From: UBA9160 sp035489755
GTDB lineage: Bacteria; Myxococcota_A; UBA9160
DNA length: 64,000 nt
Reading direction: 5' to 3'
Assembly (NCBI GenBank): GCA_035489755.1
Contig: DATGZK010000063.1
Coordinates: forward strand, 1-64,000
Every line of letters begins with the position of its first letter. The stretch's first letter is position 1. Under the pieces are notes generated by a model, which worked only from the letters and a program-made list of their open reading frames with translations, had not been told where the DNA came from and ran no database searches. The position numbers were made by a program, and so were the translations under genes. Of the stretch, positions 26,869 to 34,377 are shown piece by piece.

Positions 26869-28166
26869 GCGGGGCTGCGGCGCTCGATCTCAAGCGTCAG
26901 GAAGTGGGTCGAGCACGAGATGCAAGGGTCGTAGTTGCGAATCGCCATCTCGCAGGCGCGACGCGCCTGCTCGTGCGGAAGCGCGAGGACACCGGGCGCG
27001 AGCTCCCGGAGGTCCGCCTCGATGCAGGCTTGGTTCTGTGCGGTGGGCGGCACGATCCGGATCGCGGAGACATAACCCCGATCGTCCGTCTCGACCCGCA
27101 CGTAGAGAAGACCGCGCGGTGCCTCCGTCGCGCCATGGCCCACCCCGGCGCGCGGTGCGAACTCCGCCGCCGGCCTGGGCGGCGGCTCGAACTCGCGGAT
27201 TACGCGAAGCGCCTCGTCGAAGGCGTAGATCACCTCGATGGCCCGGGCAAAGACGCTGGCGTAGGGATCCGTGGAGGAGAGCCTTGCGGCCACACTCTCA
27301 CGCGCAGCGAGCGCAGAGGGGGAGAGCCGATCGCTGTTCTGCAGCAGCCGCGCGAGGGGCCCCACGAGATAGCGGCCACCGCCAATGCGACGGCAATGGA
27401 GTGCGGTCGAATGCGGAACCTGGTGCTCGCTGAACGCCGTAGCGAACTCCGCGGCTTCGATATCGAGACCCGTGGACGAGACAATCCGACCCTCGTTCAT
27501 CGGGTATTCCAAGGGATGGCGCAGCGAGACGAGCTCGATGGCCTGGGGACGGCTTGGCACGGGCAGCGACGCGAAAAAGCGCAGCGCTGCTTCGGTCTCG
27601 CCGCGGGCACGAACAATCTCCTCCGCGAGTTCCTCGAGCTCGACGCGGGTCGGGGTGCGCGAAAATCCGCCGATGCAGGCGCCGACGGGGTTCACCGGTC
27701 GACCGCCGAGCAGCGAGAGGATCCGGTTGCCGAGTTTGCGCAGGCGCAGGCCTCGTTCGACTTCCCCGGGGTGGAAGCGCGCCACGGCGATCCCGTCATC
27801 GACGCCGAGGTAGTCAGGGGCCGCGAGAAAGTACATGTGGAGAAGGTGGCTCTCGATCCACTCGCCACAGTAATAGAGACGGCGCAGTGCACGTACGGAG
27901 GGATGAAGCCTGACCTGAAAGATCGACTCCACGGCGTGGAGCGTGCTCATCTGATAGGCGACAGGGCAGATTCCGCAGATCCGAGCCACCAGGTCTGCAA
28001 GCTCGCTCGCCGCGCGTCCGCGCAGAAAGGCCTCGAAGAAGCGCGGCGGTTCGTAGATCTCAAGACGCAGATCGATGACCCGATCGCCCTCGACCGTGAG
28101 ATGCAGGGCGCCCTCCCCCTCCACACGGGCAAGGGTCGCGATCTCGATTGTGCGCCGCTCGCTCAG
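26865..28166 (-). CDS. Group 3b [NiFe]-hydrogenase large (alpha) subunit, probable CTG start
   Basis: This 433-aa catalytic subunit holds the NiFe(CN)2CO centre and interconverts H2 with protons and electrons. The four metal cysteines are in RICGICPVAY (C64, C67) and DPCISCSTH (C415, C418); maturation should cut after H421 and release 12 residues. The conserved ARVEGEGAL motif with its active-site Glu lies upstream of the first GTG (28124). In that frame the only start region is a CTG at 28166, which overlaps the small-subunit stop as CTGA and follows GGGAGAGG. A TGA lies eight codons upstream. I therefore place the start at CTG and treat 28124 as the conventional alternative. Cytosolic, NADP-linked type. 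Confidence 0.85.
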   Translation of the reverse strand: MSERRTIEIATLARVEGEGALHLTVEGDRVIDLRLEIYEPPRFFEAFLRGRAASELADLVARICGICPVAYQMSTLHAVESIFQVRLHPSVRALRRLYYCGEWIESHLLHMYFLAAPDYLGVDDGIAVARFHPGEVERGLRLRKLGNRILSLLGGRPVNPVGACIGGFSRTPTRVELEELAEEIVRARGETEAALRFFASLPVPSRPQAIELVSLRHPLEYPMNEGRIVSSTGLDIEAAEFATAFSEHQVPHSTALHCRRIGGGRYLVGPLARLLQNSDRLSPSALAARESVAARLSSTDPYASVFARAIEVIYAFDEALRVIREFEPPPRPAAEFAPRAGVGHGATEAPRGLLYVRVETDDRGYVSAIRIVPPTAQNQACIEADLRELAPGVLALPHEQARRACEMAIRNYDPCISCSTHFLTLEIERRSPA

Positions 28167-28966
28167 ATACCCTCTCCCTTTCGGTCACCGATGCGACGAA
28201 ACGCCGGATGGTGGCCCGTGATGCTTCGAAACCGGTGCACGAGATCCTTCGGTCCGACGCCCAGCTCCTGCTTGAAGTGTGCTGCGAGGGCCTCGGGATT
28301 GGGGTCGTCGCAAGGTCCGAAGCAGCCATAGCAGTCCCGTCCCAGGCCCGGGCACAGGGCGCCGCAGCCCGCTTTGGTGACCGGCCCCATGCAGGGCAGA
28401 CCCCGTGCGACGACCACGCACACGTTGCCCCGCCGCTTGCACTCCAGGCACACGCTATGGCCGGGAAGGTCAGGGGTCGTGCCGAGCAGGGCCCGGGCAA
28501 TCACCCGGAGTACCTGTTCTTTGCTCACCGGACAGCCGTGGATCTCGTCATCGACCCGCACGTGTGCGGAGATCGGCGTCGAGGTGGGCAGCACCTCGAG
28601 CCACTGCGGCTCAGGATAGACCTGCCGCTTCCACTCTTCGACGTCCGCCCAGTTCCGGAGCGCCTGGATTCCCCCCGCCGTGGCGCACGCGCCGATCGTA
28701 ATGAGGGTGCGGGTTTGCTCGCGCACCCGCCGGATGCGTTCGGCGTCGCGCGGCGTGGTGATGCTCCCCTCCACCAGCGCGAGATCGTACGGGCCCTCCA
28801 GCGAGCGACTCGACGCCTCCGGGAAGTGCGCGATCTCGAGGCGCCGCGAGAGCCACAGCAGCTCGTCCTCGAGGTTGAGAATTTGAAGCTGACAGCCATC
28901 GCAGGACGCGAATTTGTGAACCGCGAGCCGGAGTCGACGAGGCTCCCCGACCGCAGCGCCGCTCAT
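28163..28966 (-). CDS. Group 3b [NiFe]-hydrogenase small (delta) subunit
   Basis: The 267-aa electron-transfer subunit carries the proximal and distal iron-sulfur clusters between the NiFe site and the flavin subunit. It starts RLRLAVHKFASCDGCQLQILNLEDELLWL; CDGC gives the first two proximal-cluster cysteines, followed by ITIGACATAGG and HGCPVS. CLECKRRGNVC, GLPCMGPVTKAGCGALCPG and CYGCFGPC supply the further clusters. There is no Tat signal, as expected of the cytosolic group 3. The ATG at 28966 overlaps the gamma stop (ATGA); the stop overlaps the large subunit. Confidence 0.93.
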   Translation of the reverse strand: MSGAAVGEPRRLRLAVHKFASCDGCQLQILNLEDELLWLSRRLEIAHFPEASSRSLEGPYDLALVEGSITTPRDAERIRRVREQTRTLITIGACATAGGIQALRNWADVEEWKRQVYPEPQWLEVLPTSTPISAHVRVDDEIHGCPVSKEQVLRVIARALLGTTPDLPGHSVCLECKRRGNVCVVVARGLPCMGPVTKAGCGALCPGLGRDCYGCFGPCDDPNPEALAAHFKQELGVGPKDLVHRFRSITGHHPAFRRIGDRKGEGI

Positions 28967-29799
28967 AGGCCCCTCATGAACAGCAGTCGCTCGACGCGGC
29001 TGAGACGAAAGATCGGTCCGTCCTTGCAAACGAACTCCGGACCCAGCTGGCAATGCCCGCACAGCCCGACGGCGCATTTCATATTTCGCTCGAGCGAGAC
29101 AAAGATCCGCTCGCTGGACAGCCCGCGGCGGCGCAGGTTCTGGATCGCATAGTGCATCATGATCTCCGGGCCGCACATCAGGAGCACGGTCCGGCTCGGA
29201 TCGAACTCGATCTCGTCGAAGAGCTCGGTCACGACGCCGCTGCGGTCGCGCCAGGCGCGGTCCGGCTGATCAGTCGTCAGCAACACGCGTGCATCCGCTT
29301 GTCTGCGCCAGGACTCAAAGCGTTCGCGATGGATCAGATCGGACGGCTTCTTGACGCCGTGCACGATGGTGAGTCGCCCGTAGTTTGCGCGACGGCGAAA
29401 CATGTAGTCGATGGCGCCCGTCACGGGAGCACAGCCGACCCCGCCTGTCACGACCACCACGTCCTTCCAGCGTGCCTCCTGCAGCGGCCAGCCGGTCCCG
29501 TAGGGCCCGCGCAGACCGAGCACGTCTCCGGGACCAAGCCCGTCGATCACTCTCGTCGTGCGTCCGACGATGCGGATCGTGTGTTCGAGCGTCTCGTCAT
29601 CAGGATCCGACGAAATGGAGATTGCGACCTCGCCGACACCGGGAACGTAAACCATGTTGAACTGGCCCGGCACAAAATCGAAGCGTGGGCGCGCGTCGGA
29701 AGCGATCAGCCTCAAGCGATAAGCGTGAATGCTCGGGCCGTAGGAGCGCTTCTCCACGATCTCCGCGGGTTCGGGCAGGAGCGGACTTCCAAGGCTCAT
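28963..29799 (-). CDS. Hydrogenase/sulfhydrogenase gamma subunit (FAD/NAD(P)H-binding)
   Basis: The 278-aa diaphorase subunit passes electrons between NAD(P)H and the iron-sulfur chain. It has the ferredoxin-NADP reductase fold: FVPGQFNMVYVPGVGEVAISIS (flavin binding, about 44-65), GLRGPYGTGWP, VVVTGGVGCAPV (nucleotide binding, near 115), and CGPEIMMH. A C-terminal CAVGLCGHCQLGPEFVCKDGP binds a [2Fe-2S] cluster. This matches HydG/HyhG of sulfhydrogenases and group 3b enzymes. ATG at 29799 overlaps the beta stop (ATGA); longer readings run inside the beta gene. Confidence 0.93.
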   Translation of the reverse strand: MSLGSPLLPEPAEIVEKRSYGPSIHAYRLRLIASDARPRFDFVPGQFNMVYVPGVGEVAISISSDPDDETLEHTIRIVGRTTRVIDGLGPGDVLGLRGPYGTGWPLQEARWKDVVVVTGGVGCAPVTGAIDYMFRRRANYGRLTIVHGVKKPSDLIHRERFESWRRQADARVLLTTDQPDRAWRDRSGVVTELFDEIEFDPSRTVLLMCGPEIMMHYAIQNLRRRGLSSERIFVSLERNMKCAVGLCGHCQLGPEFVCKDGPIFRLSRVERLLFMRGL

Positions 29800-30926
29800 G
29801 CACTGGGCTCCCGGAGTGCGCGCACTTCCTCGGTGAGATCGATCCCGACGGGGCACCAGGTGATGCATCGCCCGCATCCCACGCAACCCGATGTGCCGAA
29901 CTGGTCGATCCAGCTGGCGAGCTTGTGCACAAGCCACTGGCGATAGCGGTCTTGGATCTGCGGTCGGAAGTTGAGGCCATAGACCTGCGCGTGGTCTCGG
30001 TTGAAGCAGGAATCCCACTCGCGGACGCGTACGGAGCGCACACCCGCTTCGTCCGGTTCTCCGAGGAGGGGCTCCTCGCGCTCGTCGTGACAGAAACACG
30101 TGGGACACACCATGGTGCAGTTCCCGCAGGACAGGCAGCGCGCTCCCACGTCCTGCCAGCGCGGGTGCTCGAGATTGCGATAGAGCATCTCGGGCAGGTC
30201 CGCGGTTTCGAGCCTTCGCTGCATGCCCGCGGCGCACGCCTCAAGGCTTGTCCGCTCGCGCGTCAGCGCCTCCGCAGGCGCAGGGGCGAGCGGCAGTGCC
30301 TGCAGCACCTCCTCTCCTTCGGCACTCCCTGCCCGCGCGAGAAAGCCCTGCTCCTGCTCGGTCAGTGCAAGGTCGAAGCCCTGCGTGGCCTCAGGGCCTG
30401 TCGCCATCGAAACGCAGAAGCAGGTGGAGGCCGAACGGGTGCAGTTCACGGCGACCAGGAACAGCCGACGCCGGCGCGCAGCGTAGTGGGCATCGGGATA
30501 GCGCCCCTCGAGAAAGACCCGGTCCTGCACCGCAAGAGCCGCGAGGTCACAAGCGCGCACACCGATCACGGCGAGCTTCGGGGCGTCGGGGAGCGTCTCC
30601 TGCGCACGGAAGGAACGGCCGTCGGGCTCGACCTGGAGCAGCTGCTCCCGTGGCGCGAACACATAGGGCTTGAGCGATCCGGGACCATTCACCACGTCGA
30701 AGAACGTGTCGCGCCCGTTGGCCTCGGTTCGGTAGCGGCCGGGCTCCTGAACCTCGCGCAAGCCGCGCGGCAGCTCATCCACGGCGCGGATCTGATCGAA
30801 CACGACCGCCCCATCCCGAGGCACGGGGCCCATCACCCGATAACCCCGTGCCCGCAAGGCGTCCAGCAGACGCTGAAGGTCGGCGCGCGCAAGGAACTGT
30901 GCGGGTGCGGGCTTCGCCCCAGTCAC
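29796..30926 (-). CDS. Hydrogenase/sulfhydrogenase beta subunit (4Fe-4S ferredoxin type)
   Basis: The 376-aa subunit, related to sulfite reductase subunit A and HydB of Pyrococcus sulfhydrogenase, holds two C-terminal 4Fe-4S clusters: CLSCGNCTMVCPTCFC (about 280) and CVGCGRCITWCPVGID (about 350). The N-terminal part contains FAPREQLLQVEP and GVRACDLAAL, seen in the family. It supplies electrons to or from sulfur, polysulfide or the gamma subunit. First gene of the operon beta-gamma-small-large-protease. Start GTG at 30926 with GGAGGGAGG upstream, partly within a hairpin. Confidence 0.92.
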   Translation of the reverse strand: MTGAKPAPAQFLARADLQRLLDALRARGYRVMGPVPRDGAVVFDQIRAVDELPRGLREVQEPGRYRTEANGRDTFFDVVNGPGSLKPYVFAPREQLLQVEPDGRSFRAQETLPDAPKLAVIGVRACDLAALAVQDRVFLEGRYPDAHYAARRRRLFLVAVNCTRSASTCFCVSMATGPEATQGFDLALTEQEQGFLARAGSAEGEEVLQALPLAPAPAEALTRERTSLEACAAGMQRRLETADLPEMLYRNLEHPRWQDVGARCLSCGNCTMVCPTCFCHDEREEPLLGEPDEAGVRSVRVREWDSCFNRDHAQVYGLNFRPQIQDRYRQWLVHKLASWIDQFGTSGCVGCGRCITWCPVGIDLTEEVRALREPSA

Positions 30927-30933
30927 GTGCCTC

Positions 30934-30949
30934 CCTCCGGGGGCGGAGG
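30934..30949 (-). promoter_or_regulatory. Shine-Dalgarno-sequestering hairpin ahead of the hydrogenase operon
   Basis: On the minus strand CCTCCG-CCCC-CGGAGG forms a perfect 6-bp stem whose 3' arm is the ribosome-binding sequence, 7 nt before the GTG at 30926. A second weaker GAGG remains free. The hairpin could throttle translation or respond to a regulator. A TATACG at about 30951-30956 (minus strand) may be a -10 box. Function is inferred from sequence only. Confidence 0.45.
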
Positions 30950-31034
30950 TCGTATACCCACCGTACCAGGGACAGGAGCAGACGCGAGTCGGCCGCGCGA
31001 CGATCTCGCGCAGCCTCCCCGGTGCAGGTCTTTC

Positions 31035-32870
31035 CTACTCGACGGTGACGCTTTTCGCGAGGTTCCGCGGCTGGTCCACATCCGTCCCTTTCAGCATCGC
31101 CACGTGATAGGCAAGGAGCTGGAGGGGGACGGTCGCGAGGACCGCGGTTAGGTACTCCCCGAGATCCGGCACGTACACCACATCGTTCGCTTTGGCGGCG
31201 ATGGTTGTGTCCCCCTCGGTCGCGATGGCGATCACCATGCCGTCGCGCGCACGCACCTGTTCGAGATTCGAGATGACCTTGTCGTAGACGGGGCTCTTCG
31301 TCGCAATGATCACAACGGGCATCGTCTCGTCGATCAGCGCAATCGGGCCGTGCTTCATCTCGCCCGCGGCATATCCCTCGGCATGGATGTACGAGATCTC
31401 CTTCAGCTTGAGCGCGCCTTCGAACGCGATCGGCACCATGATGCCTCGACCGAGATAGAGGAAGTCCCTGGCATGCATGTAGCGGTGAGCGATCTCCCGA
31501 ATCTGGCCGTCGAGCTGGAGCACACGCTCGACGAGGCGCGGGAGTCGCAGCAGGTCGGCAAGGCGCCGCTGCGCCTCGTCACGGTTGAGCCGACCGCGAA
31601 CGATCCCGAGCTTTACGGCAAGCAGATAGAGCGCGACCACCTGTGTGGTAAAGGCCTTGGTGCTGGCGACGCCGATCTCCGGACCGGCGTGCGTATACAG
31701 CACGTCATGGCTCTCCCGCGCGATCGTCGCGTCTCGCACGTTGCAGATCGAAAGGACGCGTGCACCGTGGTTCTTGCCCTCGCGCAGCGCGGCCAGGGTG
31801 TCCGCAGTCTCACCCGACTGCGACACCGGGATCACCATGCAGCTCGCATCGAGGATCGGGCCGCGGTAGCGGAACTCGCTTGCGAGGTCGACCTCGCAGG
31901 GGATGCCCGCGAGCTGCTCGATCAGGTACTTGCCCGTGAGGCACGCGTGCCAGGCAGTGCCGCAGGCAACGAGCGCGATCCGCTGGATCTTCTCCACCTT
32001 CTCCTTGGACAGATCGATCCCGTTGAGATCGATCTGTCCCTCTCCTTCGATCACGCGGGTGCCAATCGTGTCGGTGATGGCCCGCGGCTGCTCGAAGATC
32101 TCCTTCTGCATGAAGCGGTCATAGCCGCCCTTCTCCGCGGCCACAGGGTCCCACTGAATGGCGCGGGGCTCGCGGTCGATCGGGCGACCGGCAGCGTCGA
32201 GCACTTGGATGCCATCTTCCGAGAGCACCGCGAACTCCCCATCGTTCAGGAAGACCATCTGGCGCGTGTACGGCAGGATGGCCGGGATATCGCTGGCCAA
32301 GAAGGACTCCTTATCGCCGATACCGACCACGATCGGGCTTCCACCGTTCTTCGCCGCGACGATGTGCTCGGGATCGCTTTCCGAGAGGACGCCGAATGCA
32401 TAGGAGCCCACGACGCGCGCCGTCGATTCGCGCACGGCGGTCACGAGATCGCAACCCGCTGCGAGCCGTTCATCGATCAGATGTGCGATGAGCTCGGTGT
32501 CGGTATCTGAATTGATCGTCCGGCCTCGCGCCTCGAGTTCCGCACGCAACTCGCGGTAGTTCTCCATGATTCCGTTGTGCACAACCACCACCTTGCCGGC
32601 GCGGTGAGGATGCGCATTGCGCTCGGAGGGCTTGCCATGGGTCGCCCAGCGCGTGTGGCCAACCCCCACCCGACCCGTCAGCGGCTTGTCTCGCAGGATC
32701 ATCTCGAGGTTCGACAGTTTGCCCAAGGCGCGGCGTACGCAGATCGATCCTCGCTCGAAGACGGCGATGCCGGCAGAGTCGTAGCCCCGGTACTCGAGAC
32801 GGCGCAGGCCGTCCAAGATGACGTCCATGGCGCGGTGCTGACTGCCGATGTAGCCGACGATTCCGCACAT
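31035..32870 (-). CDS. glmS: Glutamine-fructose-6-phosphate aminotransferase (isomerising)
   Basis: GlmS makes glucosamine-6-phosphate from fructose-6-phosphate and glutamine, the entry to UDP-GlcNAc, peptidoglycan and lipid A. At 611 aa it has the normal length. The N-terminal glutaminase begins MCGIVGYIG, with C2 as nucleophile, and has RRLEYRGYDSAG and HTRWATHGKPSE. Two SIS domains follow (ALVACGTAWHACLTGKYLIEQL, VSQSGETADTLAAL), and the protein ends with the active-site tail DQPRNLAKSVTVE. Start ATG at 32870. It lies 20 bp downstream of glmU, forming a glmUS operon. No ribozyme-sized leader is available. Confidence 0.97.
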   Translation of the reverse strand: MCGIVGYIGSQHRAMDVILDGLRRLEYRGYDSAGIAVFERGSICVRRALGKLSNLEMILRDKPLTGRVGVGHTRWATHGKPSERNAHPHRAGKVVVVHNGIMENYRELRAELEARGRTINSDTDTELIAHLIDERLAAGCDLVTAVRESTARVVGSYAFGVLSESDPEHIVAAKNGGSPIVVGIGDKESFLASDIPAILPYTRQMVFLNDGEFAVLSEDGIQVLDAAGRPIDREPRAIQWDPVAAEKGGYDRFMQKEIFEQPRAITDTIGTRVIEGEGQIDLNGIDLSKEKVEKIQRIALVACGTAWHACLTGKYLIEQLAGIPCEVDLASEFRYRGPILDASCMVIPVSQSGETADTLAALREGKNHGARVLSICNVRDATIARESHDVLYTHAGPEIGVASTKAFTTQVVALYLLAVKLGIVRGRLNRDEAQRRLADLLRLPRLVERVLQLDGQIREIAHRYMHARDFLYLGRGIMVPIAFEGALKLKEISYIHAEGYAAGEMKHGPIALIDETMPVVIIATKSPVYDKVISNLEQVRARDGMVIAIATEGDTTIAAKANDVVYVPDLGEYLTAVLATVPLQLLAYHVAMLKGTDVDQPRNLAKSVTVE

Positions 32871-32890
32871 GGCTTCGATCCTCCAGGGGG

Positions 32891-34225
32891 CTAGGAATGC
32901 GCCTTCTTGGGCCGACGCTTGCGCCAGCCCTCGACGTTGCGCTGGCGCGCACGCGCCACGCCGAGCGCTTCGGCAGGAACATCCTGCGTCACGGTTGAGC
33001 CCGCCGCAACGGCCGCGTCGCGTTCCACGCGGACCGGCGCGATGAGATTGACGTTACACCCGATGTTCGCTCCCTCGCCGACGCTCGTGCGATGCTTCGC
33101 GTCCCAGTCGTAGTTCACCGTGATGGCGCCGCAGCCGATGGCTGCGCCTTCGCCCACGTCAGCGTCGCCGATGTACGAGAGGTGGTCGGCTTTCACATTC
33201 GCGCCCAGCACGCTGTTCTTAACCTCGACAAAGTTTCCAATCCGAGTGCGACGACCGAGGTGCGTGCCAGGCCGCAGGTGCGCCATCGGCCCGACAACGA
33301 CGTCGTCCTCTAGACGGCTCGACTCGATCACAGAGTGCGCCTTCACGAGAACGCGCTCCCCGATTTCGACGGAACCCGCAATCACGCAACCTGGTTCAAT
33401 CACGGTGTCCGCGCCAATCCGCACGTCGACATCGATATAGGTCGTCGCTGGATCGATGAGGGTCACACCTTCGGCCATCAGCTGCTCGTTCTTGCGACGA
33501 CGCACCACGGCCGTGGCGAGCGCCAGCTCTGCACGGGTGTTCACGCCGAGGGATTCGTCGGGGTCGTCGAGGATCAGCGCCTCAATCCGTCGGCCGTCGG
33601 CGACGGCTCGCTCGACGATGTCGGTCAGGTAGATCTCGCCCTGCTGGTTGCGATCGCCCACTTGGGAGAGCCCCTTCCACAAGAGCTCGCTGTCGACGAG
33701 GTAAACGCCGGTGTTGCCCTCCTCGATTGCGAGCTCCGCGGGGGAGGCGTCGGTCATCTCAACGATTCGGTCCACCCGACCGCTCCGGTTCCGCACGATG
33801 CGGCCGGGCAGCTGAAGGCGGGCCGAGAGAATGACGAGGTCAGCAGAGGTTTCGGCTTGCAGCGCTTTCATGCGCTCGATGGTCGAGGCACGCAGGAGAG
33901 GGACATCGCCATAGAGCACGAGGACGTCGCCGCGGAAGCCCTCGAGCGCGTCCCGGGTCTGAAGCACGGCGTGGCCTGTCCCGCGCTGTTCGGACTGCAC
34001 GACGAACGTGGCACGTCCTGCGTACACCTCCCGCACGCGGTCGGCGTCGCGACCTACGACGATCACGAGGTGCCGCGGTGCCAGCGATTCGGCGAGTGCG
34101 AGCGGGTAGCCGAGCATCGGGCGACCGGCGATCTCGTGGAGCACCTTGGCCCGCCCGGACTTCATCCGCGTGCCCTTGCCCGCGGCGAGAATCAGGACGG
34201 CGAGTTCGCGGGAAGCGGCGCCCAT
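32891..34225 (-). CDS. glmU: Bifunctional GlcNAc-1-P uridyltransferase / glucosamine-1-P acetyltransferase
   Basis: GlmU acetylates glucosamine-1-phosphate and then uridylates it to UDP-GlcNAc. The 444-aa protein has the N-terminal pyrophosphorylase domain with LILAAGKGTRMKS (about 12-24), QRGTGHA and LYGDVPLL. The C-terminal left-handed beta-helix begins near 250 (IDPATTYIDVDVRIGADTVIEPG) and carries the acetyltransferase motif GCGAITVNYDWDAKHRTSVG. The ATG at 34225 is preceded by AAAAGGAGG with good spacing; upstream open sequence is not family-like. Operon with glmS; divergent from hflX. Confidence 0.97.
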   Translation of the reverse strand: MGAASRELAVLILAAGKGTRMKSGRAKVLHEIAGRPMLGYPLALAESLAPRHLVIVVGRDADRVREVYAGRATFVVQSEQRGTGHAVLQTRDALEGFRGDVLVLYGDVPLLRASTIERMKALQAETSADLVILSARLQLPGRIVRNRSGRVDRIVEMTDASPAELAIEEGNTGVYLVDSELLWKGLSQVGDRNQQGEIYLTDIVERAVADGRRIEALILDDPDESLGVNTRAELALATAVVRRRKNEQLMAEGVTLIDPATTYIDVDVRIGADTVIEPGCVIAGSVEIGERVLVKAHSVIESSRLEDDVVVGPMAHLRPGTHLGRRTRIGNFVEVKNSVLGANVKADHLSYIGDADVGEGAAIGCGAITVNYDWDAKHRTSVGEGANIGCNVNLIAPVRVERDAAVAAGSTVTQDVPAEALGVARARQRNVEGWRKRRPKKAHS

Positions 34226-34377
34226 GCCTGGCCTCCTTTTCGGCGCGCCGAGGAGATCTTTGAACTGCGGACCGCGGGGCGCCGACCGCGAGGGCACAGA
34301 TCTCGAGGCACCCCGCAGCCGCCGAGCCGAGCAGATTACCCCGGCTGGCCCGCAGCCGAAACGACCCTCTGTTTTCC

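Noticed and set aside
32871..32890. Possible glmS ribozyme
   Set aside because: Only 20 bp separate glmU and glmS, far too short for the ribozyme fold.
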